Under the pieces are notes generated by a model, which was not told the origin of the DNA, did not search any database, and worked only from the letters and a program-made list of their open reading frames with translations. The translations under genes and the position numbers were made by a program. 64,000 nucleotides of DNA from Exophiala sp. HKRS030 (Eukaryota > Ascomycota > Eurotiomycetes > Chaetothyriales > Herpotrichiellaceae): NCBI GenBank assembly GCA_023897205.1, contig JAHWDD010000001.1:682001-746000 (forward strand), given 5' to 3'. How positions within the stretch are numbered: the stretch's first letter is position 1; each line of letters begins with the position of its first letter. Shown here piece by piece: positions 33,599-44,386 of this stretch.

Positions 33599-35345
33599 TC
33601 AGTCTTCTCTTCTCTCAAGCACCAAATCCACACGATACCTATCAGCCACTATATCGTCCATGGCATTCCAAAATCTTTCGTACAATCCTCCGTCAATGAT
33701 CTCGGCCATCCTCGTGTACCCGCGTTCCGCATCATCTGCCTCCTCGGTCTTGACCTCCCATTTATCCTCGGGTCCGTATACCATGCACTTTTTCTCCTGG
33801 CTGAAACTGGGGTATGGCTCGATGGCGTTGGTGAAATGGATAAAGTCATCGGCCATTTTGAACGCCAGCCGCGCTTGTCCTTCAGACATGGTGTCCAAGC
33901 CGTTGAGAAAGATATAATACAAGTCTATAGCGTGATATGCCAGACCCTTCACCGGGTTGTCCAGTGTCGAAACCTGGTCGGTGTGATACACGTACACATC
34001 CTTTCCCAGAGGTCGACTCCTCCCTCGTGAGAGCATGTAGTTTGGCATGGAGAAGAATGCGTCCCTGGCCATTTCCTCCAACCCTTTGAGTAGGGTGGCT
34101 CGGTCTACGTCGACGCCGGGCAGATATTTGGCCAAGATCAAGTGAGCCTGTGTCGAGTCCATGTGGCTCTTGAAGCGTTCGAGAATCTCATTGTCGCCAC
34201 TAAAGTTCCGAAGGACTGACCTCCAAAGGGAGCCTTCGTCGTGGGTAGCGCCCACCATGACAGCCTCAAGCCAGTCGGGGAGCGACGTGGCGAGGTCGGT
34301 GTCCGCAACACGCATGGGAAACGATTCATCCTGGCAAGCGCTGTAAAGCGGAAAATCGTTGTGGTAGATGGGGAACGTGGCGGCGGTCAGGACGGGCTCG
34401 GGCACCTCGCGGAGCTGGGCAAGGGTGTCTGGGGAATTCGGGTCGATGCCAACATAGCGAAGCAGCTCGTCGTAGTAAAACTGCCACCGCTCCACGGGCC
34501 AACTGGCCATGATGTTGTTGGTGCCGGACATGAAAATGGCTCGATTGATGAATTTTGGTGGTTCGAGTGCATTCATCTGGTGCGCCACGGAGAATCCTCC
34601 AGCCGACTCACCGCAGAGAGTGATTCGAGACTCGTCCCCATTGAAAGCCGATATGTACTTTTGTACCCATGCAAGCCCAAGTTGCTGGTCGGTGAGTCCA
34701 AAGTTTCCGGCACCCGAGAAGCCATCTCTGGCCAGATCGTCTTGAATCTCCTTGGAGGCGAGAAACCCACCCAGACCGATTCGATAGCCGATGGCGACGA
34801 ATACAATGGGGTTTCCCTGACTGACCGAGCGCGAGACGAAATGTGCCCCGTCGAAAATGGGCAAGTGAGGTCCTCCTACGACGAACCCACCTCCGTGAAG
34901 ATACACCAACACGGGATACGGTCCTCCTTCAGTACTTCTGCCACTCGGTGGCGGTGGTGGTTGAGTGATGTTCAGTCTAAGACAGTCGGTGTCGCTGGCA
35001 AGCCAGTTGCCTTTGAATTGATCCGTCTCGGGCACGGGAACCAACATGTCGTTTCCATCTTCATACTCTGGTGGAGAAGGGTAGTGTTTCCTGATCGGGA
35101 ATGTGAGATTCCTGGAAACGACAGCAACAATTAGAGGGGTGCGAGGCTACGAACCCTAGCTTGGTACCATTATGAAAACCACCATCCCACGAAGTGACCA
35201 TGGACGCCCGAGTCCATCGTTTGCTCAGTCGGCCATATGGGATGCCGTAATACTGACGCACGTCGTTCGAGTAGAGCCGACCCTGGACTTGGCCAAGACC
35301 GGGGACTTCAATCGAGGCCTGGCCAGTTGGCACCTTTCGACCCAT
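33599..35345 (-). CDS. Type-B carboxylesterase (copy 2)
   Basis: Exons 35155-35345 (191 nt) and 33599-35111 give 567 residues; the intron is only 43 nt but has GTTCGT, a CTAAT branch-like site and CAG. The N-terminus MGRKVPTGQASIEVPGLG aligns with copy 1, as do DVRQYYGIPYGRLSKRWTRA and NGTKLG. Catalytic parts: YLHGGGFVVGG, nucleophile Ser233 in CGESAGG, acidic residue in THDEGSLW, His in LAYHAIDLYYIF. A proline run (PPPPP) lies after DCLRLNIT, absent from copy 1. No signal peptide. It is inverted relative to copy 1 with the permease between them, and shares a divergent promoter region with the acetyltransferase gene. Confidence 0.92.
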
Positions 35346-35408
35346 CGCCTCCTGTACTTGATAAGCATTGCGGAATAAACCAGCCAGATCACAAGAAACA
35401 GGACCCGG

Positions 35409-35414
35409 TTTATA
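35409..35414 (-). promoter_or_regulatory. Candidate TATA box of carboxylesterase 2
   Basis: TATAAA on the minus strand about 65 bp upstream of the ATG at 35345. Confidence 0.4.
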
Positions 35415-35629
35415 GTAAAAGGGGGTTGGACAAGGGCCGAGTCGAGATTTCGGCCGCAGACGAAACCCCCGGTGGGCTATCCCTTGGCTGTCTTCGCCTA
35501 ACACCGCGACCCCCAAGAGAGGGTTTTGAGAGTTAAACCGGACGGACCCCTGCTGGCTCATTTTAGGCTATGAGTCTCGCTCGATTCCAGGTAAACCTTC
35601 TAGGGACGGAGTAGGAGGAAGCTCAATAC

Positions 35630-35653
35630 TGTGTGTGTGTGTGTGTGTGTGTG
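35630..35653. repeat. (TG)12 microsatellite in a divergent promoter
   Basis: Twelve perfect TG units in the middle of the esterase/acetyltransferase promoter region. Such tracts can adopt Z-DNA and vary in length between strains. Confidence 0.95.
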
Positions 35654-35779
35654 GCTCTCGTCCCTAATTTCAACGTCGCAACAAGCATCTATCAACCAGT
35701 AATACTCCTTTTAGGCCGTTGATTGAGATTGGCCGTCTTTCACAACTCTTACGGCTCCCTCTTTCAAAAGGTCGCCGTC

Positions 35780-36657
35780 ATGGGAATCACCACTACAGTA
35801 CGCTCAATTTCAGCAGGTATGTAAATTGTTCATTTGTCGCAGCCACACATTCCTCAGTGGTATTCTTGTTCTCTTCATAAGATTTAGCTGACCTAACTCC
35901 CCCTGTCCCAAACTAGAGAGCCCCGAGGTGGAAGACGTTGCGGAAGTCATCAGCCAGGCATTCGCAGCTGACCCTCTGATTTTATGGTTGTTGGACGATC
36001 AAGGGCCGACCTGGGATAAGTTGGAGCCTTCCCTCCAACGGTGGCAACAATTTAGGGTCGAAGACGCAGCAATCAACGGAGTTGTCCTTGGTGCTTTCCA
36101 GACAAGTGAAAGCTCGACTCAGGAAACATGTCGAGGCGCCGTGCTCATGTTCCCGACGTCCCAAAGGCAGTCAATCCAGGTCATGAAGAGAACCATGCAA
36201 TATGGATACCTCAAGTGGTACTGGAAGCGATTCAGTATTGGAATGGACGCTCCAAATACGAACCAACAGGTACGTTTTTTCTTTCTTTCCCGCGCGAGGA
36301 TACGATCGCATGGGGAACTATACAAAACTGACAAAAGCCTCATGAGAGATATAGAGATGGCAACACATGTTGGCAAAGCACAATGAAGGTTTACAAACAT
36401 ACGCACATGCTTATTCGGACTATTGCTACTTGGAGGTCATTGCTTCGCATCCGGCGGCCAAGGGCACAGGCATCGGTAAAGCTCTGATGTCGGCGGTGAT
36501 CGAGGAGGCTCAGGGGAGTGCCATCATCTTGGAATGTACCGACGAAACGACAATACCCTTTTATACAAAGTTTGGATTTTCCGAGGTTGGTAGAGTTGAG
36601 CTGAAAGACGACCAAGGATCGACGGCTATGTGGATGATGGTTCGAAAGCCAGAGTGA
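35780..36657 (+). CDS. GNAT-family N-acetyltransferase
   Basis: Exons 35780-35816, 35917-36269 and 36355-36657 give 230 residues. The first exon (12 codons plus one base) is easily missed; joining gives MGITTTVRSISAESPEVEDV, with the usual start of a GNAT domain in VEDVAEVISQAF. The acetyl-CoA-binding motif is YLEVIASHPAAKGTGIGKAL, and the C-terminal strand-helix is TIPFYTKFGFSEVGRVEL. Size and layout match small fungal GNAT enzymes of the type that modify amines or antibiotics. The acceptor is unknown, but in this block an amine is a natural guess. It shares a promoter region with carboxylesterase 2 and converges with the hydrolase gene at 36779 (121 bp between stops). Confidence 0.9.
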
Positions 36658-36778
36658 GGTTACGCTTGTTTCAATATTGGGGAGTATATTGTTATCATCA
36701 TCAAGATTGTATATATAAGTCTTAAGGCAGATACCATGCAGGCATTGCCTTTATACTTGGCAAGTTGCACAACGAAGT

Positions 36779-38107
36779 TCATGATTCGAAGGATTTCCAT
36801 TCGCCTTCTTCGGTGCTTTTTCGATCGTCCAACATCCACTCTATCGCACTCTTGGTGGCCTCGTTCCACTTGGCCACGGACGGTAGCTGTTGATAACGTC
36901 GAAACCCGTGGGGCAATCCTTTGAAGATGTGAACATGAGTAGGGACTCTGCAGAAACAAATAGTAGATTAGCCAGTGCTATTGATCAGAGAGATTGATTG
37001 CGGGCAATGTCTTTCGAACTGACTTACTTGACCCGTTTCAAGTTCTGAGAGTAGAGCAAAGCCTCGTCACGCAGTACGTCCATGCCGGCCACCAGGACAG
37101 CGGTCATGGGCAGGGCCTTTAGGCTCTGCAGACCGTCCTCGTTCAGATCCACAAAGTCGTCCGTCGGGTTTGGCTCGGCCAAGGAGTGTTCGAAAAACTC
37201 CATCTTGCTCCGTGGAAGGACCGGTGCGGACTGACACTGGTGGTAGGAACCGACCTCGGGAGATTTGAGGAGATGGGTGGGAAAGACGGAAGGTTGAATC
37301 AACCAGGGGATCCCCAAGACTTGACCCCTGATCTGACCAACCCCGGGGTCGACGGACGGACGCTGGGATTCAGTGAGCGTCAACCAAGCCGCTAGACCTC
37401 CTCCGGCGGATATGCCGCCGATCACGATCCGGTGAGGGTCACCCCCATACCGGGAGATGTTGGCGACGGTCCAGAGGTACGAGTCGAGGGCGTCTTCCCG
37501 CTGGGTCGGGAACTTGTACTGAGGTGTGTGTCGGTAGCAGACGTTGACGACCAAGATCGGGAGCTCATTCGCCAGGTAAGAGCAGTTGGCGTCCTCGCCG
37601 TCCAAGGTGCCAAACATGTACCCGCCACCGTGGTAGTAGACGTAGACGGGGAGAGGTGATCCCGGGGTCGCCGTCCGATCACGTCCTTTGTATATCCTGA
37701 TGGGAATGGACCCGGTTGAACGGCTCTTGACCTCGAGGTCGGTCTTGACCACTGATTCCGTCCAGCCTAAACAAGGAGTGCAAAATATTTCCCGTGGTCA
37801 GTCATTTCGGCTTTTGTTGGACGTCCTCAAGGGCGAGAGGTCTGCCTGAAGAAAAGTAAAGAGTAAAAACAAAGGGGGAGCAGCAGATCGACCCGAGAGA
37901 GGACTTCTTCTTACCCATTTGCTTGCATTTTGCTTGTGCGGCAGCGATTTGATTGCGATTCGCCGTACGTTGTAATTCCTCGAGGTATTCGATGGGACGA
38001 GAAGCAATGTCGGGGACAAATCCTTTGGCAAACACGTCGTTGGGATTGTCCTGGAAATATCGAGCCCATTCGGGGCTGGGGATCCCAAGTTCAGAGTAAT
38101 CTGCCAT
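36779..38107 (-). CDS. HSL/arylacetamide-deacetylase-like alpha/beta hydrolase
   Basis: Exons 37915-38107, 37028-37766 and 36779-36947 give 366 residues. Motifs: oxyanion HGGG at 110-113 (YYHGGGYMFG), nucleophile Ser184 in GISAGGG, acidic Asp near 294 in GMDVLRDE, and His324 in LPHGF, which is only present after splicing to the last exon. This is the alpha/beta hydrolase-3 (HSL) family acting on short acyl esters or amides. The first intron is taken as 148 nt (37767-37914); an acceptor closer in (CTTCAG) would read into a stop after 15 codons, so I reject it. No signal peptide. It diverges from the regulator at 38539. Confidence 0.9.
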
Positions 38108-38538
38108 TCTTACGGATTAATGTTTCGCGAGATAGACAGATGAAACGAAGTCCTGCACGAGAAAAGACGGCGTTCGATGTTTGACCATTTATTTATCACG
38201 TCTGGAGAGTCGCCTACACACCCGAGGGTGCTGGACCTGAATGCCCGCGACGGACCTTAGCGAGAGAGCCTCATTATCCCGCCTAAAGCGGCTGAAATTG
38301 GGGGTTCAAGGTGCTGCCATCTTTATCTGAGTGGTCGATTGGCTCTTTTCCTCTCCCGATGAGGCCCCGCGCTATCCGGATTTGTCCACCCGATTCTGTC
38401 CTCAACGATAACTTGCCTTTGTCGTCAATTCGGACATGCGGATTGGAAAAGGACCAACCATTATTTCACGAGAGATAAGATCGCACACGCGACAAGTAAG
38501 GAGCACGTAAACTAGTGAGTCCCGACGACGATCCACAC
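38108..38538. other. Divergent promoter region between hydrolase and regulator 1
   Basis: 431 bp between start codons. It has a CCG-N7-CGG pair (about 38280-38293), a spacing seen for some Zn2Cys6 dimers, but it could be chance. No gene seen. Confidence 0.45.
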
Positions 38539-40773
38539 ATGAGCGATGCCATGGACGCGGTGTCTGGACTCCTCCAACATCTCCCGTCTTGTGAACGGTG
38601 TCGCAAGAGGCGCGTCCGGTGTCATCAATCCCCTTCGGGCTGCTCGAATTGCCTGTCGTTGAGGAGCGAATGCGAAATCTATGACCATCACTTGGAACGT
38701 CTGGTCGCCACAAAGTAAGTGGCCATCCATGGAGGCATTGCGTCAAAGGAATTTCTCTAAAACTAATGTCAATCTTGATCCTCTCGTAGAACTTTGTTTG
38801 CCTTGTCGCAACGACTTGAACGTTTGAATGATGCACTGAGCGGGACCGAGTTGCCACGTCCAGATGCAGCAGGCACCGTGGACGAGGATGATAATGCCCA
38901 GCTGACTGGCACAAATAGCCAAAGCCACGACGACTACAGATGGGAACCGCCACAACCATCCTGCCGCCCGGCTTTGACCTCATTTGGCTATCTATACGCC
39001 ATCTCAGATCTCGTCCAGCAAAAGGATGAAACGATCAAGCATCTCGAGCGAACACCAACAACAACCACGGCATCTTCTCAGCTTGGGGTTGGTATAGCAA
39101 TCGACACATCAAGATGGGCACCACCCCAAGGTCTCCCCTTCTCCAGAGCCACGGCGCAATACCTTTTAGATATTTACTACGAGAATGTCGAGTTGATCTT
39201 ACCAGTCTTTGGCCACTCTATGCGATCGCACGAGGCCATCAACATCCTTGACGACTTGACTTTGAACAGGCCTCGATTAGTAGAAACATCTGGGTCACAC
39301 CTATGCGTTCAACTGTCTATGGCTATAGCACTTGTCCTGTGTGCATCTTCTCCCACCTTGAATCTGTGTGAAGATGCCCGGACCCAACTGCAGGCGCATT
39401 CGTTCTTGCACTGGGCCGGGGAGATCCTAGACACGACCATGATCTATGTCAAGAAATTCATTGAGATCAATCATGTCCCCGACGCCGACGAGGAGGTCTC
39501 CGAAACCGCGCTACGCACTGCTCTCGAGACCGTCCGGCTGCTTCTATTACTCGTCATCTATGGGCTTTTTATGCCACAAAAAGCTAATTCACGACAAATC
39601 CTTGGTTTTGCTGACAGAATCCTCGTTGGACACTACGAGGCTGTGCGTGGATCAGCAATTGAGGTTCATCCCGAGTTTCTACCCCCGGGCACTAGCCTCG
39701 AGCTTTCTTTGGAGGTCAACCGGATATTCGGGACATTCGTCGTGTTGGAACGGCTAGTGGCAATGTCAGAAGGCTTGCCCTTCAGCAAACACTCGTTTGG
39801 CGAGCAGGAGCTGTACGCTGTTTCCGACAGCCAACATGGACGAAATGGCGGGATAACAACCAGACAGACGACGCCTGCTGCCTTGTTCGGACGCCTCGTT
39901 GATATCAAGGGAACAGTGCACAAAGAGTGCTTGAGCCTGATGCTGCTCTCGTCTCGTGACTCTCAATTGCAAAGCAATGCTGATGGGCAGTCCGAGGTCA
40001 GTAGGCTTCTCTCGTCCACGGAAGCGCAGGTGAAAGCGTGGCGGGACCAGTGGACCCGAACCGCCCGTTTGGTTTCGGCACAAAGTAACAACAACTCGAT
40101 GAGTGATGCATCGACAGGTCGGAGTCCTCATCTGGAATGGCTCCTCCTCTACGGCCAGACCCTCGGAGATGAAGCGCTTCTTTTTGCTTTTCGATCTTGC
40201 TTCTCCGTGGCCCACGCCATGTCGTCACCGCACACAGGCCGGCCAAATTCATCAACCGATCAGATGTCGTTCTCCATGCCAACGCGAGCTACTCCCACCC
40301 TTCGGCCATCAGGACTAGACGGCATGACTGGATTTGCGACCAACTGCGTAAATTCTCTTTCGAGAAGCTACGCCGACTTGCTGCTCACGGCACGATACCG
40401 GCATGATCCCACAGAGACTGGACCCCAAATACCTCTTCTGTATCACTGCACGTGGCCGTGGTCGCTGCAGGTCTTTGACTTGGCCATAACAGAGACCTGG
40501 CTTGGCAAATTTGCCAACACCTCTACCGCTGGTGTGCCATTCAGTGCAAGCGTAACCTCCGACGATCCCACAAGCACACGCGCCTCAAGCGAGATCGTAC
40601 GTGGAACGAGCTCGAATACGCCAACCGATGCTCCGTGGATCTCGACAGTAGATCTCTGTGTCCGATTGCTCCTGGCATGCGGACAGGCCAATCCTTCGAG
40701 TGCGCGTACCTTGAACGAAGCCATTTTTGCCCTACAGCGTTCAGGGCCAGGCGCCTCATCTCTTTCAGAATGA
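38539..40773 (+). CDS. Zn2Cys6 fungal transcription factor 1
   Basis: Exons 38539-38714 and 38790-40773 give 719 residues. The binuclear zinc cluster is Cys18, 21, 28, 35, 38, 45 (C-x2-C-x6-C-x6-C-x2-C-x6-C) with basic RKRRVR between. A helical linker (LFALSQRLERLNDAL) across the splice site may form a coiled coil for dimer binding. The middle (about 200-560) resembles the fungal-specific regulator domain. The stop is 41 bp from the stop of the convergent second regulator. By position it probably controls the hydrolase next to it or the whole block, which is inference. Confidence 0.92.
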
Positions 40774-40814
40774 AATCCCAACTCCAGAGTCTAAACTCTG
40801 GGAATGGTACTTGA

Positions 40815-43767
40815 TTACAACAACCACATGCTGGAATATTCGCCAAGCTCGCCTTCAAGCAGATCTTGCGGGCTTTCAGAGGCCCCGGCAATGAATGCAT
40901 TCGTCCAGTCAAATATGTTCACAGACCCTGACGAAGCCACGGTTGGTGCGAAAGGAATCGGTCCATCGTCACCGGTCAATCGTCCCTCTGGACCGGGAGA
41001 AGTCTCAAGGCGGGGGTTGACATTACCAACACAGGTCAACTCGTTACCAAAAGCATTGTCGAACGTCCTCTCGGAGTCTTCGGTCCGAACGTACCGCATG
41101 GTCGAACCATCTAAGGATGGTTCCCTCTGTGCCAAAGCATGCATGCCATTCCCATGCCGGACCTCAGTCTCGTAATCTCCAGGCGGCAATGCTTGATAGG
41201 CGCTGCCGAGCCCTGCTGGCACAGCCAGGAGTGTGTCTGAAGCAGAGGACCAGATACTGGTCGTACTTCGATGGTGGTGGTTGGGCTCGTGTGGCACTTG
41301 AGCAGCATGTGTAAAATTGGGATCGCTGGTGATGCTGTGTGAGCTCGTCCAGTTTTCTATCGTTGACCTGCTCATTGTAGACCGAGGGTTAGGTGGTCCA
41401 CGCGGATGCCCGGCGCCGTGCTGGGAGCCTTGGTAGGATTCAGGAATTGGGAAAGCATTTGAGACACCACTGTTGCTTTGCAGTGGATGGCTTCCGTAGT
41501 CAAATGATGCCGCGGCTGGTGATTTGGCACCACTCCATTGGCCGTTCGGCATGTCCGAATTCCCAGAGTTGGTCCTATCCTCCACTCTTCGAGGAGTTGA
41601 GACTTCGATCAGAGGCATCTCGGTCGAATCCTCGTGTCGATGGCGCGCTGGCTCAACGGCACCAGCCGGCTCTTGTGTTCTGGGAAATTCTTCAGAGCTC
41701 GGCAAGATATGGTATTCAGAAGTTCGCTGAGGCATGATCAGTGTCTCAAGCCGGAGGCTCGCCGGTCTTGAAAGTGACGATGACTGTGCAGGCAGCCGAT
41801 CCCACGGTCTCAGCAGTTCTCGGACTATTTCCCCCTGCAGCTTCTCATACAATGCACCGAACTTGACAGCCTCGGACCAGCTTTGGGAGAGGAATGCAAA
41901 CAACGTTGTGAAGAGCGTGATCGATTGGAGGATCTCGGCAGTGCCCTTTTCCTCCACAAGACGTCGGCGTGCGCGTTTGATGGCGAATAAGAGTACCAGG
42001 GCCGCCTGCATGCACTGATTGGTACCGTGCCACGGCAGGAGGAGCCGGCCTTTCTTCAAGTAGTCAAATGTCGTTGCTCCCAACTTGAGCGCCGCCTCAA
42101 AGCACTTGACCAATTTGACTTCTGAAGGTTCGGGTTCGACTGGACAGGGACGGTAGAGGAGAAGCAAAGCTTGGTAATATCCGACCAGTCCCCAGCCCGG
42201 TTCATACTCGTCACCCTCAGCATCGCCTGCCAAAGCATCCTGACTTTCTCCATCATGACGCCCGGTGTTTTTGAGCTGGTGGAGCCAGTCCATTGCTCTC
42301 TTCTCTATGAGACCGACCCATTCGTCTTCAGTAATGGCTCGACTCGATTTGTGGCCCATGAACCTGACCTGGAAAATTTCTGACTGCAGCTGTCGAAGAC
42401 GGACAACACGGACAAATTCGATGGCGATGCGTCCGGGGCTTGTAATCCGATCCGACGGTTGTGGCTGTTGGGCTTCGTTGTTGGGAGTTTGTAAGCAGTC
42501 CTCGCAGCCGGGTGCTTGGACCCCGATGAACTGCTCAGCGATGCCAAGTCTCTGGTGAAGAGTGAAGGACACCGACCTGTCGAGGACGTACACAGTCCAG
42601 AACAATAGTCTCCGCGAGGTTGCCGTGAAGGATCTGCCCGTAATGTTTGAGCCCGCGGAGTGATCTTCGTTCTCGTCGTGGTCGTCAAGATGTAGCTTCA
42701 AGTCAAGAGCCATTCTCATCACCGCGCTGGAAAGCAAGCCTGGATTTCCTGCTGACGGCATTAGATAACAGTATTGAATCAGCAGAACGAGGCTTTGTAT
42801 ATTCTGGATAGAGGAAGTGCCAAAATTGTGTTGCCTCTCGAGCGCATATCTGTAGAGCTTCAAGCTGGTCGAGTAAGCTTTGGGCGGCGAGTAGCTTTTG
42901 TTCGACATGACGGAGATGGCCAAAACCATGGTAACGATGTACAACGCGAAGTCGTCCGCCTCGGTGGCTTCGCGTGGCTCTGCAAGGACCACATCGAATA
43001 GAGACCAAAGTTCGTCTGGTCGAAATGCTGGGTAGATCAATAGTATACGATTGACGTACTCCCCAAAGAGACGGTTGGCCACGTGGACAGGAATGGCTTT
43101 TAGGTCCCTCAGCGGTCGGACAGACCTGGGATCGTCAATGGGAAATTCCAGCCCGTTTGACGGATCTCCAGCGGCATCCGACACTTGCGACTGTTGCTGA
43201 GGTTGAGTGAGGGTTGACATGAGCGTCTCGGCGGGAAAGTCGGCAGTGGTGGATGTCGGTGCATTGCTGAAGGAGCTGTAGAAGGACTTCTCCGCCCACC
43301 TGGAAAACTTCCAAGGTGCACTCATACGGGACCCCAAAGGAGATTGCCGGGGACGCTTGACTCCCAGGGTATGCTCGGATCTAGACGCATCGAGTGTCGA
43401 AGTAGTCTCAGGATCTGGGAGGCCGCATTGTCGAAGCAGAAGTTCTTTGTCCGACACTTGCTTCTGTAGATGGAGCAAAATGCTGGGACGCACGTCAGTG
43501 AAAGTGCCCCTTCTTTTTCCCGATATACTTGTCCATATACCTTCGAGGTTGGACGGTCCTTGTGGCAGAGTTGAGGCCCTCGCACTCATGCTGAGATTTT
43601 GAACAATTGGAACACGCGGGCTTTGCCCCATCACACTGATACAGGTTTGATCAGCCATCGATGCACCCTACTCCAAGTCGACTGCTCTACATAGAGTCGT
43701 CTCCACTTACTTTGATCTTCCGCGCGTAACATCTTGCACAAGACTTGATGCTTCGACGGCGTTTCAT
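40815..43767 (-). CDS. Zn2Cys6 fungal transcription factor 2, three exons
   Basis: Exons 43711-43767, 43541-43635 and 40815-43482 give 939 residues. Reading only the long exon misses the DNA-binding domain. The first two exons encode it: Cys10, 13, 20, 27, 30, 37 (C-x2-C-x6-C-x6-C-x2-C-x6-C), with the splice between Lys19 and Cys20. The second splice joins TVQPRS to ILLHLQKQVSDKELLLRQ, a leucine-rich dimerisation helix. A fungal-specific regulator domain follows (about residues 170-600: RLFGEYVNRILLIYPAF, TSSIQNIQSLVLLIQYCYL, FWTVYVLDRSVSFTLHQRLG). The last 300 residues are S/P/Q-rich and probably disordered. Downstream of oxidase copy 2 on the same strand, tail to tail with regulator 1. Confidence 0.92.
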
Positions 43768-44386
43768 GGACAATTTGGCTTGTAGCCGTGAAAAGCCCCA
43801 CGAATCTGTTCGGGGACACCCACTCACTGATCACGTCGGTCTCCCATAGAAAACACAATGGTGTTTGAAGCGTTGGAAGGTGGGCAAACGTTGGGTAAAA
43901 GCGACTTGGGAGGAATTGCGATATAAAAGAAGTTCTTAGATAGACTTGCAGGTTGGATCGAGGTCGAAGTGTACGTGGAAGTGGAAGTGGAAACCAAAGG
44001 GCCGAAGTTCGTGGTTGGTTGGTTGGTTGGTGCCGTCCTCATTGCAATACCATATCTATTGTACGGTCCTCGCCAAGTCTCCCCAGCTTCCTTTAACTGA
44101 AAGTATCATACAATGTTTCGGTTAGCGCAACTCCCGGGCCAGCGATAAGCGGGATGAAGGCCCCAAAAGAGCCACCAATCACCCTGTAGCCAGCCCCAAC
44201 TTTAGGCTCGAAGCCCTTATCAACTAGCACCGATAAGCACAAAGTTGATCATGGACAGGCGACTCTGGCGATGAGAGCCCCCATTTCTGATGATAACTAC
44301 ATCTTGTCAATGCAACATGTTACACTGTGCGAATCCCTAATCATGGCTGATCTGGACGTCTCGACAATCTAGGATTTCCTACGAGG
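43768..44386. other. Promoter region of regulator 2
   Basis: About 620 bp between the stop of oxidase copy 2 and the start of regulator 2. It has a GGTT repeat (about 44012-44031) and GTGGAA repeats near 43975. An open frame at 43824-44042 reverse is rich in S and T and lacks features, so I do not call it. Confidence 0.5.
44012..44031. repeat. Short (GGTT)n repeat
   Basis: About five GGTT units in the regulator 2 promoter or leader. Confidence 0.8.

Larger units (their letters stand above)
35346..35779. other. Divergent promoter region between carboxylesterase 2 and acetyltransferase
   Basis: 434 bp between two start codons. It contains a TATA-like element for the esterase, a TG dinucleotide repeat and a CCG-GA-CGG pair near 35538. 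No gene seen. Confidence 0.5.

Noticed and set aside
34241..35134. 297-residue forward frame opposite carboxylesterase 2
   Set aside because: Antisense of conserved esterase motifs; no independent signal.
37802..37850. Possible extra exon in the HSL-like hydrolase after a CTTCAG acceptor
   Set aside because: It reads GRPLALEDVQQKPK then a stop, and has no donor in the phase needed to reach the next exon.
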